Positions 38,230-46,960 of a stretch of 64,000 nucleotides of DNA are shown here, piece after piece. Position 1 is the stretch's first letter. Every line of letters starts with the position of its first letter. Location of the stretch: the NCBI RefSeq assembly GCF_005771525.1, contig NZ_VAVZ01000014.1, forward strand, positions 1-64,000, given 5' to 3'. The DNA is from Nesterenkonia salmonea (lineage in GTDB: Bacteria > Actinomycetota > Actinomycetes > Actinomycetales > Micrococcaceae). Both the position numbers and the translations under genes were made by a program. Below the pieces are notes generated by a model that saw only the letters and a list, made by a program, of their open reading frames with translations, ran no database searches and was not told where the DNA came from.

Positions 38230-39774
38230 ATGACTTCTGAACAACACACCTCCGAAGACTCCCAACAGCTCAAAGACCGAGTCAACAATCGTTCACAGCG
38301 CCCACAATCCGCGGCGTTCAAGCAGTTCATGGCCTCGCACTGGGCCGATTCCGAGGCGAGCACGCACTCAGCTGACGCTGTCGCCGAGTACTCCCCGGGG
38401 CGGCGTCGTGCTGTGTCTGAGCGGTTCTCCGGCGAGCGAGTGGTGGTGCCGGCCGGGCCGTTGAAAGTGCGGTCCAACGACACCGACTACCGTTTCCGTC
38501 CGCACTCTGCCTTCGCGCATCTGACCGGGCTGGGCGTCGACCATGAGCCCAACGCGGTCCTGGTGTTCGAACCGGTGGAGCCCGGAACAGGTGACGACGG
38601 CGGTGACCATGAGATCACCCTGTACTTCAAGCCCATGGCCGGGCGTGACACCGAAGAGTTCTATTCGGACTCACGCCACGGCGAGTTCTGGATTGGGCCG
38701 CGGCCAGGCCTGGAGGAGTTCCAGCAGCGGCTCGGAATCCGCACCAAGGACTTGGGTGAGCTCGAGCCGGCCGTGACCAAGAACGCCGGTGCCGTGGAGA
38801 TCGGCGGAACTCGGATCCGGCTGCTCCGCGAGGTGGACCTGAACGTGGAAGCACTTGTGGACACCTCCCGAGTCAACACCGGGGTGGACCTGGAGGCTTC
38901 TGATGCACTCGATGCTGAGCTGACGGAGTTCTGCTCCGAGCTTCGCCTGGTCAAGGACGACTGGGAGATCCAGCAGATGCGGCACTCGGTGGAGTCGACC
39001 ATCGCCGGGTTCGAAGATGTGGTCCGCGCCCTCCCCCGCGCAGTGGGCCATGACCGCGGTGAGCGGATCGTTGAAGGTGCATTCTTTGCCCGTGCCCGGC
39101 TGGAAGGCAATGACCTCGGCTACGACACCATCGCAGCCTCAGGCAACAACGCCACCATCCTGCATTGGATCCGCAACCACGACCGGATCGAGCCGGGCGA
39201 GCTGCTGCTGCTGGATGCCGGAGTGGAGGCTGATTCGCTGTACACCGCGGACCTGACCCGCACCATTCCGGTCTCCGGGACGTTCACCCCGGTGCAGCGG
39301 AAGGTCTACGAGGCAGTTCTGGCCGCCGCTGATGCAGGATTTGAGGTGGTGAAGCCCGGGATCCGGTTCCGGGACATCCACCAGGCCGCGGTGACCGTGC
39401 TTGCGGAGCACTTGGACGCCTGGGGGCTGCTTCCCGTGCCGCTTGAGGAGGCGCTCTCGCCTGAGGGGCAGCACCACCGGCGGTGGATGCCCCATGGAAC
39501 CAGCCACCACTTGGGGTTAGATGTTCATGACTGCGCCCAGGCCAAGCGGGACCTTTACCTGGACGGCATCCTGGAGCCGGGCATGGTGTTCACCATTGAG
39601 CCGGGACTGTACTTCAAGAACGAGGACCTCGCGGTGCCGGAGGAGTACCGCGGCATTGGCATCCGGATTGAGGATGATGTGCTGGTCACCGAGGACGGCG
39701 CTGAGAACCTGTCAACGTCACTCCCCCGCACCCCGGACGCCGTGGAAGCGTGGATCGCTCGCCTGCAGAGCTGA
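38230..39774 (+). CDS. pepP: Xaa-Pro aminopeptidase (aminopeptidase P, M24)
   Basis: A 514-aa metallopeptidase that removes N-terminal residues preceding proline. An N-terminal AMP_N domain (about 40-200) is followed by the pita-bread M24 domain. Metal ligands can be placed in LLLDAGVE, YTADLTRT, HGTSHHLGLDVHD, FTIEPGLYF and RIEDDVLVT, which gives the expected two Asp, one His and two Glu. Cytosolic, no signal peptide. Transcribed alone, divergent from the PHP gene. Confidence 0.93.
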   Translation: MTSEQHTSEDSQQLKDRVNNRSQRPQSAAFKQFMASHWADSEASTHSADAVAEYSPGRRRAVSERFSGERVVVPAGPLKVRSNDTDYRFRPHSAFAHLTGLGVDHEPNAVLVFEPVEPGTGDDGGDHEITLYFKPMAGRDTEEFYSDSRHGEFWIGPRPGLEEFQQRLGIRTKDLGELEPAVTKNAGAVEIGGTRIRLLREVDLNVEALVDTSRVNTGVDLEASDALDAELTEFCSELRLVKDDWEIQQMRHSVESTIAGFEDVVRALPRAVGHDRGERIVEGAFFARARLEGNDLGYDTIAASGNNATILHWIRNHDRIEPGELLLLDAGVEADSLYTADLTRTIPVSGTFTPVQRKVYEAVLAAADAGFEVVKPGIRFRDIHQAAVTVLAEHLDAWGLLPVPLEEALSPEGQHHRRWMPHGTSHHLGLDVHDCAQAKRDLYLDGILEPGMVFTIEPGLYFKNEDLAVPEEYRGIGIRIEDDVLVTEDGAENLSTSLPRTPDAVEAWIARLQS

Positions 39775-39851
39775 GCTGGCCCGCTACGGCCGCCTGGCAC
39801 ACCGGGTGGGACTTGCTGAGACCAATCCCAGAAGTCCTACCGCAATGCCCG

Positions 39852-40793
39852 CTAGCTGTGGGTGTTGTCCTGATGGGGCGCGGTCGTTTGCTCCGGCTCG
39901 TCCTGAGCTGATTTGTCGGGCGAACCCTCACTGTCGGGCTTGTCAACATCCGATAACCGGACACCGTAGCGTGGCTTGCCGCCTGGTTCTTGCCACTCCT
40001 GAGTGGCGCGGGTCCGCTCATCATGATCCGCCGTGGCTGAGGCGCCCTGTGATGCGGCGTTCTCCGAAGGCGCCGGCGTGACCTGTTGATTCTCAGGGTG
40101 GACCTGGCCGCCGTCTTGCTGGGGGCGGCGTGCCTGATAGTGGTCCTGCGCCTGCGGCTGGCTGTGGGTCTGGTTCTGCGCCTGCGGCTGGTGCTGAGCC
40201 GGCTGGCTCTGGTGTCCCTGAGGCGGGTTCTGCTGAAACTGCCGCTGGGCGGGCCCGGCTGAGGCTGGAGCCGGCCCTGCGGGGGGCTGCCCGGTGGGGT
40301 CATTCATCGCGTTGAGGCTGGTCACTCCTGCTCCGGGGACCAGCTGGCGTGCCTTCACCGCCACCTGGAAATCGCACACCACGTCATAGGTGGTCGCGGT
40401 CAGCTGGGAGGCGGAGACGAACCCGCGGGTACCACGCCGGGCGGCAAAGCTCACCACCCCGATGATCATCCAGATTGCCATACCCATCAGCACGGCCATG
40501 CCGAGGTTCAGCAGTGGCGCCTCTGGGGTGAACAGCATGAGCAGCAAACCCATGAACGCGCCGAAAAGGGCGCCCTGCAACGCACCAGTGCCGGCCACCC
40601 GTGGATAGCTCAGCCGGCCGCGAACCTTCTCCACGGACCGCAGATCATTGCCGACGATCGTCAGCATCTTGACGTCAAAGTCTTCATCCGCGGCCAGGTG
40701 GTCCACGACCTTCTGTGCGTCCTCGTAGGTGCGGTAGCGGCCGAGCAGTTCGCCTCGTGGCAGTGCGCCGGTGTGCAGGGGAAGAGTTGCCAT
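39852..40793 (-). CDS. GSP17M-domain membrane protein with Gln/His-rich tail
   Basis: A 313-aa protein. Residues about 15-75 (LGRYRTYEDAQKVVDHLAAD, then the VRGRLSYPRVAG segment) form the general stress protein 17M-like domain, followed by two membrane helices at about 68-88 and 95-117 and a short beta-rich piece to about 155. The remainder (about 165-313) is a low-complexity tail rich in Gln, His, Pro and Ala with repeats such as QPQAQ, then an acidic C-terminus. Members are actinobacterial membrane proteins of unknown role. Transcribed divergently from mrp with a 33-base gap. Confidence 0.82.
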   Translation of the reverse strand: MATLPLHTGALPRGELLGRYRTYEDAQKVVDHLAADEDFDVKMLTIVGNDLRSVEKVRGRLSYPRVAGTGALQGALFGAFMGLLLMLFTPEAPLLNLGMAVLMGMAIWMIIGVVSFAARRGTRGFVSASQLTATTYDVVCDFQVAVKARQLVPGAGVTSLNAMNDPTGQPPAGPAPASAGPAQRQFQQNPPQGHQSQPAQHQPQAQNQTHSQPQAQDHYQARRPQQDGGQVHPENQQVTPAPSENAASQGASATADHDERTRATQEWQEPGGKPRYGVRLSDVDKPDSEGSPDKSAQDEPEQTTAPHQDNTHS

Positions 40794-40814
40794 AGATCCT
40801 ATTGTGCCCCCAAC

Positions 40815-40820
40815 TACACT
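40815..40820 (+). promoter_or_regulatory. -10 box (TACACT), leaderless-type, for mrp
   Basis: TACACT ends 6 bases before the GTG at 40827; no Shine-Dalgarno sequence fits. Confidence 0.6.
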
Positions 40821-40826
40821 GGTGAC

Positions 40827-41957
40827 GTGTCCGAATCAGCTGCTGCCGAACGAGTCCGACGCCGACTCGACGAAGTCCTTGACCCTGAACTTCGGGTGCC
40901 CATTACCCAGATCGGCATGGTCGGGGCGGTGGAAGTCACCGACACCGGAACCGCCGAGATCACCGTGAAACTCACCACCGAAGCCTGTCCTATGCGCAGC
41001 CGGATTGTTGAAGATGTCAGCTCAGCCGCGGTGCGCGCAGAGGGGATCCGGACAGCTCAGGTGCGGCTTGACGTCATGACGCCCCAGGAGCGGGCCGACC
41101 TCAAAGAGCAGCTGCGTGATGGCCACGGCGCCAAAGTCAACAGGTTCGCCCAGCCTGATTCACTCACCAAGGTCTACGCTGTGGCCTCCGGCAAGGGCGG
41201 TGTCGGCAAGTCCACCGTGACGGTGAACCTGGCCTGCGCACTTGCCGCTCGGGGTCTGAAAGTGGGGATCGTCGACGCAGATGTACACGGGTTCTCCATC
41301 CCCGGACTGATGGGCATCACCGATAAACCCACCCGTATTGATGAAATGATCCTTCCTCCGGTGGCCTACGAGGTGAAGACCATCTCCATCGGGATGTTCA
41401 TCGACGGCAACCAGGCGGTGGCCTGGCGTGGCCCGATGCTGCATCGAGCAGTGGAGCAGTTCCTCACAGATGTGCACTTCGGTGACCTCGATGTTCTGCT
41501 CCTAGACCTCCCCCCAGGCACCGGTGATATTGCCATCTCTGTGGCACAGCTTCTGCCCGGTGCGGAACTGCTTGTGGTGACCACACCGCAGAACGCCGCA
41601 GCGGAGGTCGCCGAACGCGCCGGAGCGTTGAGCACACAGACCGAGCAGCGGGTTGCCGGAGTAGTCGAAAATATGGGACCGATGACTCTGCCTGATGGCA
41701 CGGTGCTCGACCTCTTCGGTTCCGGCGGCGGGCAACTCGTCGCAGACCGGCTCAGTGCGCAGTTGGAGAGCGAGGTGCCGCTATTGGGTTCCGTCCCTCT
41801 GGACACCGCCCTTCGGCAGGCCGGGGACGACGGCGCCCCAGCGGTGATCTCCGCTCCGGACTCTCCCTCCGCACAAGCTCTGCAGGGCATCGCTGACCGC
41901 CTCGCGAGCCGCTCACGCGGCATTACCGGACGTCAACTGCCCCTGAACGTGGCGTGA
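40827..41957 (+). CDS. mrp: Mrp/ApbC-family ATP-binding protein (Fe-S cluster carrier)
   Basis: A 376-aa P-loop NTPase of the Mrp/NBP35 family: N-terminal MIP18-like domain (about 7-85, with TTEACPM), deviant Walker A SGKGGVGKST at 121-130, LLLDLPPGTGD and VVENMG. The C-terminal CxxC that binds the bridging cluster in many Mrp proteins is not present after VVENMG; the nearest candidates are elsewhere, so cluster binding in this protein may rely on other residues. GTG 40827 is supported by the TACACT box six bases earlier and puts the MIP18 domain at the start. Upstream of the TAXI-type TRAP genes by 50 bases but probably separate in function. Confidence 0.92.
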   Translation: MSESAAAERVRRRLDEVLDPELRVPITQIGMVGAVEVTDTGTAEITVKLTTEACPMRSRIVEDVSSAAVRAEGIRTAQVRLDVMTPQERADLKEQLRDGHGAKVNRFAQPDSLTKVYAVASGKGGVGKSTVTVNLACALAARGLKVGIVDADVHGFSIPGLMGITDKPTRIDEMILPPVAYEVKTISIGMFIDGNQAVAWRGPMLHRAVEQFLTDVHFGDLDVLLLDLPPGTGDIAISVAQLLPGAELLVVTTPQNAAAEVAERAGALSTQTEQRVAGVVENMGPMTLPDGTVLDLFGSGGGQLVADRLSAQLESEVPLLGSVPLDTALRQAGDDGAPAVISAPDSPSAQALQGIADRLASRSRGITGRQLPLNVA

Positions 41958-42007
41958 ACCGTTAGGATTGTCCCGCACATCACATCACCACCTTGGAGGA
42001 ATTCACG

Positions 42008-43036
42008 ATGACGTGGAGCAGTCAAGCATTTAAGTTCACCGCCGCAGCTTCCGCAGCGGCCCTGTTTCTGACAGCGTGCAATGGCGACGATGACACCGCT
42101 AACGGAGCCGATACTGACGCCGAGGCCGGGGAGGCGGTCGACGAGTCAGCAGTTGGAGATATGGATGCCGAGTTCCTCACCATCGCAACCGGTGGATCCT
42201 CAGGTGTCTACTACCAAATCGGTGCGACCATGACCGATATTCTGGCCGATGAGCTCGACTCTGACACCTCAGTCCAGGCCTCCGGTGCTTCGGCGGAGAA
42301 CATCAATATGCTCACCGACGGTGACGCTGAACTCGCTTTCACCATGGGGGATGCCACCGTTCAGGCTATGGAGGGAACCGGCCCATTCGAAGATGATGCC
42401 CGCGATAACCTCATGGCCATCGCCACCCTCTACCCGAACACCGTCCAACTGGTGGCCCTGGCCGACTCCGGTATTGAATCCGTTGAGGATCTGGAAGGTC
42501 AGAACGTCGCCGTAGGTGATGTGGGCTCCGGCGTGGAGCTCAACGCGCAGATGATCCTCGGCGCCTATGACATGGACTATGACGACATCAGTGAGGACTA
42601 CCTCTCCTACGCAGAGGCCACAGATCAGATGGCCAACGGTCATATCCAAGCAGCGTTCGTCACCTCAGGTCTCCCCAACCCCACCCTGGTGGAGCTGGGA
42701 ACCAGCACAGACTTCGTGGTGATCCCCATCGACGGTGAGGGTCGCGACAACTTGCTCGATGAGTACGAGTTCTTCGCCGAAGACGTGATCCCTGGTGGCA
42801 CTTACGTTGACGATGAGGACGTAGAGACCGTAGGCGTGACGAACCACCTCATGGTTTCCTCCGAGTTGTCAGAGGACGCCGTCTATGACATCACCGCCGC
42901 ACTGTTCGACAACTTGGACCGCATCCACAGCTCCCACGCCGCGGCCGAGCAGATCACCCTCGACACCATTGACGAAGGAATCGTTGTGCCACTGCACCCC
43001 GGTGCAGCCCGGTACTTCGATGAGCAGGACTCCTAG
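42008..43036 (+). CDS. TAXI-family TRAP transporter solute-binding lipoprotein
   Basis: A 342-aa TAXI-type receptor with a lipobox (LTAC, Cys near 22) and a very acidic linker. The signature FLTIATGGSSGVYYQIGATM and the middle VAVGDVGSGVELNAQMIL and LSYAEATDQMANGHI are characteristic. The ATG at 42008 follows GGAGGA. It lies in a three-gene unit with a DUF1850 protein and a fused TRAP permease; ligands of this class include glutamate, 2-oxoglutarate and other organic acids. A TAGGAT box at 41962-41967 may be its promoter. Confidence 0.92.
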   Translation: MTWSSQAFKFTAAASAAALFLTACNGDDDTANGADTDAEAGEAVDESAVGDMDAEFLTIATGGSSGVYYQIGATMTDILADELDSDTSVQASGASAENINMLTDGDAELAFTMGDATVQAMEGTGPFEDDARDNLMAIATLYPNTVQLVALADSGIESVEDLEGQNVAVGDVGSGVELNAQMILGAYDMDYDDISEDYLSYAEATDQMANGHIQAAFVTSGLPNPTLVELGTSTDFVVIPIDGEGRDNLLDEYEFFAEDVIPGGTYVDDEDVETVGVTNHLMVSSELSEDAVYDITAALFDNLDRIHSSHAAAEQITLDTIDEGIVVPLHPGAARYFDEQDS

Positions 43037-43041
43037 GTGAC

Positions 43042-43557
43042 GTGGACGGTTCGAAGCCTCTAGCAGGCTCACCGTGGCGGCGACTGATCTCTCTGGGTTC
43101 AGCCGCCGCCACGGTTGCCGTTGGAGGCACTGTCGGATGCGCCGACCCAGATCAGGGGCATCAGGCAGTCATCTCTCACCAACGCACCGATGAGGTGTTG
43201 GCTGAGACTCCTGTCACTAACGGGACAGTGATCTCCCAGAGCTGGATTCACTCCATTGAACAGTCACCCTGGACAGACACGTACCGGACGGTGATTGAGC
43301 CGGACGACGACGCTCACCTGTTGTTGGAATCCACAGAATTCTCTGAGTACGGAGCAGGGATGCCCCTGGATGAAGGGGACGTCAGCTTCGATGACGGGGT
43401 CATTCGCATCCAGAACATCGACCGCGAGTTTGAGTCACTGACGTGGTTCCACTCACACAACGCAGATTTTGAATTCACCATCGACGGCGAGGTCACGATC
43501 TCCGCTGACGACCTTCCGGACCGCGAGCCACTACAGCTGAGGATTGAGACCCAGTGA
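43042..43557 (+). CDS. DUF1850 protein of the TAXI-TRAP unit
   Basis: A 171-aa exported protein: N-terminal hydrophobic signal with a lipobox-like TVGC, then the DUF1850 core (SWIHSIEQSPWTDTYR, followed by STEFSEYGAGMP). DUF1850 genes typically sit between the TAXI receptor and the fused permease and are thought to be accessory transport components. Here the start lies 5 bases after the receptor stop and the end overlaps the permease start by one base (TGATG). Confidence 0.85.
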   Translation: MDGSKPLAGSPWRRLISLGSAAATVAVGGTVGCADPDQGHQAVISHQRTDEVLAETPVTNGTVISQSWIHSIEQSPWTDTYRTVIEPDDDAHLLLESTEFSEYGAGMPLDEGDVSFDDGVIRIQNIDREFESLTWFHSHNADFEFTIDGEVTISADDLPDREPLQLRIETQ

Positions 43558-45566
43558 TGACCACCAAGCGAAGTAATGAAACCCAAGGGGACGTCGTCGA
43601 ACTTTCCCCTGGTGAGTCCGATGCCCGCGATGTGCTGCAGGATGAGGCCGCTGAGGCCGTTGCCAAATATGACGCCGAGTCAAGGGTACGCACCACCGAT
43701 TGGAAGCCGCTTGCTTATCTGATCTCAGCGGTCGCGGTCTTCACTGCTCTCTACCACTTGTGGACTGCCTACGCGGGGCCGCCGGCGACCATGGTGCACC
43801 GCTCCATCCACGTATCAGCCATGCTGTTCCTGACATTCATGATCTACCCACCGTTCAGGAAAGCGCAGAACTGGTGGCGTATCCCGGATGCCGCCCTGGC
43901 CCTGCTGGCACTCGTCCCCACGGTCTACCTGATCGTCAACTACGAAAACATCGTCCTCCAAGCAGGCCGGTTCTCTACTACCGATGTGCTGGTCGGCGCA
44001 CTGCTCGTAGTTCTGGTACTGGAAGCTGCGCGGCGCGTCACCGGCTGGGCGCTGCCGATCCTGGCTGTGCTGTTCATCCTCTTCGGTGTCTACGGCCGCG
44101 ACCTGCCTGGGCTCTTCCGCCACCGCGGGTACGATCTGGACACCCTGTTCTACAACTTCTACGCCACCACCGAGGGTGTCTTCTCCACCGCTATCGGTGT
44201 CTCAGCGACCTATATCTTCCTGTTCATCCTGTTCGGCGCTTTTCTGGCCAAATCAGGCATGAGTCAGCTGTTCAACGACCTGGCTCTGGCGATCGCCGGC
44301 CAAACGCGTGGCGGTCCAGCGAAGGTAGCGACCGTAGCGTCAGGGTTCATGGGCTCAATCAATGGTGCCGCTATCGCCAACGTGGTCTCCACCGGTGCGT
44401 TCACCATTCCGCTGATGAAAAAGATCGGTTACACGCGCACCTTTGCCGGGGCTGTGGAATCCACCGCAAGTGTGGGTGGGCAGATCCTTCCACCGATCAT
44501 GGGTGCGGCGGCCTTCATTATGGCCGAGACCATCGGCGTTCCCTACACCACGGTGGCCCTGGCTGCGATCGTCCCCGCGCTGCTGTACTACCTCAGCCTG
44601 ATTGCGCAGATTCATCTGCGGGCCACACGTATGGGGCTCAAGGGCATTTCCAAGGAGAACCTCCCGGATATTCTCCAGGTGTTGAAGGAGCGGGGGCATA
44701 TGCTCCTGCCGCTGGTCTTCCTTGTCTACATGCTGTTCTTCACCGGCTACACGATCCTGTACTCAGCGCTGTTTACCATCCTGGTCACTGTGGGAATCTC
44801 CATGATCCGCAAGACCACCAGGATGGGCCCTGTGGACATTATTCAAGCGTTGGATCAGGGCACCCGCTCAGCAATCTCCGTTGCGGTCGCCTGCGCGTCT
44901 GTGGGTGTTGTGGTCGGCGTCGTCACCATTACCGGTTTCGGAGTCATTCTGGCCAGCGCTATTGTGGACCTCTCGGGCGGCGTCCTGTTCTGGACTCTTG
45001 TGATGTCCATGTTCGCCTGCCTGGTGCTCGGTATGGGCCTGCCCTCCATCCCTGCATACATTGTCACCGCAACTATGGCCGCACCTGCTCTGGTGGAACT
45101 CGGGGTAGAACCACTTGTTGCACACCTGTTCGTGTTCTACTTTGGCCTCTTCGCGAACATCACTCCCCCAGTGGCTCTGGCTTCCTTCGCGGCTGCGGGC
45201 ATATCTGGAGGCCGACCCATGCGCACAGGGGTCGCTTCTATGAAGCTGGCCGCCGCCGGGTACGTGATTCCCTTCATCTTTGTGTACAACCCTGATCTGT
45301 TGCTGCGCGATGTCGACTTTGTCACCGGTGTCCAAGTCGTCGGATCGGCCGTTTTGGCCATTCTTCTGCTGGCCACCGCTCTTGAAGGACATTTCATGGT
45401 AGATATGTCCTGGTACTTGCGTCCGGTGATCGCCGTCGGTGCGGTGATGATGCTCTCGGCAGATCTGACCTATGATCTGATTGGCATCGGACTGGTGGCA
45501 GCGGTCTTGGCCATTCAGCTGATTCGGGCCAAGTCCCAGGACCGGCTCCACTTCAAGTCGATCTAG
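43557..45566 (+). CDS. TRAP transporter permease, fused DctQM (4TM/12TM)
   Basis: A 669-aa polytopic protein in which the small and large TRAP permease parts are fused: a soluble acidic N-terminus (about 1-40), a four-helix DctQ-like part to about 190, then a DctM-like part with GFMGSINGAAIANV, PPIMGAAAFIMAE, MGLPSIPAYIV and NITPPVALASF. Works with the TAXI receptor and DUF1850 protein to import an organic anion with Na+ or H+. ATG 43557 overlaps the DUF1850 stop; a GTG one codon earlier is equally possible. Confidence 0.93.
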   Translation: MTTKRSNETQGDVVELSPGESDARDVLQDEAAEAVAKYDAESRVRTTDWKPLAYLISAVAVFTALYHLWTAYAGPPATMVHRSIHVSAMLFLTFMIYPPFRKAQNWWRIPDAALALLALVPTVYLIVNYENIVLQAGRFSTTDVLVGALLVVLVLEAARRVTGWALPILAVLFILFGVYGRDLPGLFRHRGYDLDTLFYNFYATTEGVFSTAIGVSATYIFLFILFGAFLAKSGMSQLFNDLALAIAGQTRGGPAKVATVASGFMGSINGAAIANVVSTGAFTIPLMKKIGYTRTFAGAVESTASVGGQILPPIMGAAAFIMAETIGVPYTTVALAAIVPALLYYLSLIAQIHLRATRMGLKGISKENLPDILQVLKERGHMLLPLVFLVYMLFFTGYTILYSALFTILVTVGISMIRKTTRMGPVDIIQALDQGTRSAISVAVACASVGVVVGVVTITGFGVILASAIVDLSGGVLFWTLVMSMFACLVLGMGLPSIPAYIVTATMAAPALVELGVEPLVAHLFVFYFGLFANITPPVALASFAAAGISGGRPMRTGVASMKLAAAGYVIPFIFVYNPDLLLRDVDFVTGVQVVGSAVLAILLLATALEGHFMVDMSWYLRPVIAVGAVMMLSADLTYDLIGIGLVAAVLAIQLIRAKSQDRLHFKSI

Positions 45567-45651
45567 AGCACATACCGCTGCCCAGGTGGCGGAAAAGCGG
45601 CTGGAGCGTCAGAGTGAGGCCTTCGGGGTAGGCATGGGGAAAGGAAGCTGA

Positions 45652-46407
45652 TTGGCGGAGCTGACGTGGATATCCCTAGCGATTCTTGCCCTGGTGTTCG
45701 CCACCTCGGGTATCCAGCGGGTTACCGGATCCGGCTTCGGTCTCATCCTCTCGCCCTTCGTGGTGCTGCTCATCGGAGCTCACGAGGGTGTGATGCTGGC
45801 GAACTTCCTGTCCATTTTTGCGCCGATCTTCATCATGTGGCGGACCTGGCGGCTCATCGAGTGGAAGCGGCTGGCCTGGATCCTGATTCCCGCCCTGGCG
45901 GTCATGCCTCCGGCCGCCTGGGTCTCTGTCAACGCCCATGAGGGTGTGCTGTATGTGGCAGTCGGCTCACTGGTCATCTTCGGGATTCTGGTCTCTTTTG
46001 TGGTGCACCGCATTCGGTTGAGTATCGACGGGCCCTTCACTCGCGCAGCCACAGGTGCAGCGGTGGGGGCAGGTACAGTTCTGGCCGCAGTGGGAGCACC
46101 GGCTACAGCCATCTACACCGTGGTTTCACGGTGGTCGATCCCCGCCATGATCGCCACAGTGCAGCCGCTGTGGATGATCGTCTCCATCGTCTCCTTCGGC
46201 ACCAAATGGGCGATCGACGACGGTCAGCTCCCCGGCCTACCGTGGTGGGCGTGGCTTGGATCTGTGATCGCGATCATTGGTGGAATGTACGCCGGGGAGT
46301 GGGTGCAGCGGCATATGAACGACGCCGCAATGCGACGTGCCGTCAGCGCTGTTGCCCTCTTGGGCGGCGTCCTGGCCCTGTCCATGGGGATTCGGGTCCT
46401 GGTCTGA
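45652..46407 (+). CDS. TSUP (TauE/SafE) family sulfite/anion exporter-like protein
   Basis: A 251-aa membrane protein with eight helices in two pseudo-repeats (ITRVTGSGFGL-type loop near 22-32; AVGAPATAIY in the second half). TSUP proteins export sulfite, sulfoacetate or related organic anions. The TTG start follows GGAAAGGAAG. It is 85 bases behind the TRAP permease in the same direction, so the pair may handle a sulfonated or other organic acid together; this link is inference. Converges on tatB with 10 bases between. Confidence 0.8.
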   Translation: MAELTWISLAILALVFATSGIQRVTGSGFGLILSPFVVLLIGAHEGVMLANFLSIFAPIFIMWRTWRLIEWKRLAWILIPALAVMPPAAWVSVNAHEGVLYVAVGSLVIFGILVSFVVHRIRLSIDGPFTRAATGAAVGAGTVLAAVGAPATAIYTVVSRWSIPAMIATVQPLWMIVSIVSFGTKWAIDDGQLPGLPWWAWLGSVIAIIGGMYAGEWVQRHMNDAAMRRAVSAVALLGGVLALSMGIRVLV

Positions 46408-46417
46408 GGCCTCAGCC

Positions 46418-46924
46418 TTATGTGGCGTCAGCGTCGAATGGCGCCGGATCCCCCTGCCCAGTTTTGGCATCCACGGCATCTGAAGGCTCCTGCGCAGTGT
46501 GTGCACCTGCCGCGGCAGCTCCGGCAACTCCTGCGGCCAGGGCACCCTTGCCGCCGGAGTTGCCTCCTCCGAACAGTTCCAAAGGATCCACGGGCTTAGC
46601 ACTGCTGCGGGCACCCGAACGCTGACTCTGAAGAGGTCTCTTCGCGGGACCGCTCAGCGAAACATCGTCGAGCTCGTCAGCCAAAGCATCGCGGATTATT
46701 CGGCGAGGGTCGTACTGCCGGGGGTCGTATTTCTGCCAATCGACATCGTCGAAATCTGCTCCTGTTTCTTCTTTGAAACGGACCTTCGCATCATCGGCCC
46801 ACAGACGCGCCTTCTTCACCCAACGGGCCAATGATTGTGCATACTGGGGAAGTCTCTCGGGACCCAGAAGTACCAGGGCCAGCACGATGAGGATGAAGAT
46901 CTCGTAGATGTTGAAGCCAGGCAC
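46418..46924 (-). CDS. tatB: Twin-arginine translocase subunit TatB
   Basis: A 168-aa Sec-independent translocase component: short N-terminus, single helix at about 7-22 (IYEIFILIVLALVLLGPERL) with the conserved Glu and Pro, amphipathic helix to about 55, then a disordered Ala/Gly-rich tail. TatB recognises twin-arginine signal peptides with TatC. Start GTG 46924 is six bases after a TAAAGT box, consistent with a leaderless mRNA. Longer tail than TatA proteins, which supports TatB. Confidence 0.92.
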   Translation of the reverse strand: MPGFNIYEIFILIVLALVLLGPERLPQYAQSLARWVKKARLWADDAKVRFKEETGADFDDVDWQKYDPRQYDPRRIIRDALADELDDVSLSGPAKRPLQSQRSGARSSAKPVDPLELFGGGNSGGKGALAAGVAGAAAAGAHTAQEPSDAVDAKTGQGDPAPFDADAT

Positions 46925-46930
46925 AGCTCA

Positions 46931-46936
46931 ACTTTA
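46931..46936 (-). promoter_or_regulatory. -10 box (TAAAGT), leaderless-type, for tatB
   Basis: TAAAGT on the minus strand, 6 bases before the GTG at 46924. Confidence 0.6.
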
Positions 46937-46960
46937 CCGTGATGATTTCTCTAGGAAGCG

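Noticed and set aside
39775-39851. Terminator between aminopeptidase P and the GSP17M-type gene
   Set aside because: No convincing stem with a T-run was found in the 77-base gap.
43700-45295. 531-codon open frame on the plus strand
   Set aside because: It is a frame-shifted shadow of the fused TRAP permease, rich in Arg, His and Cys, with no membrane pattern.
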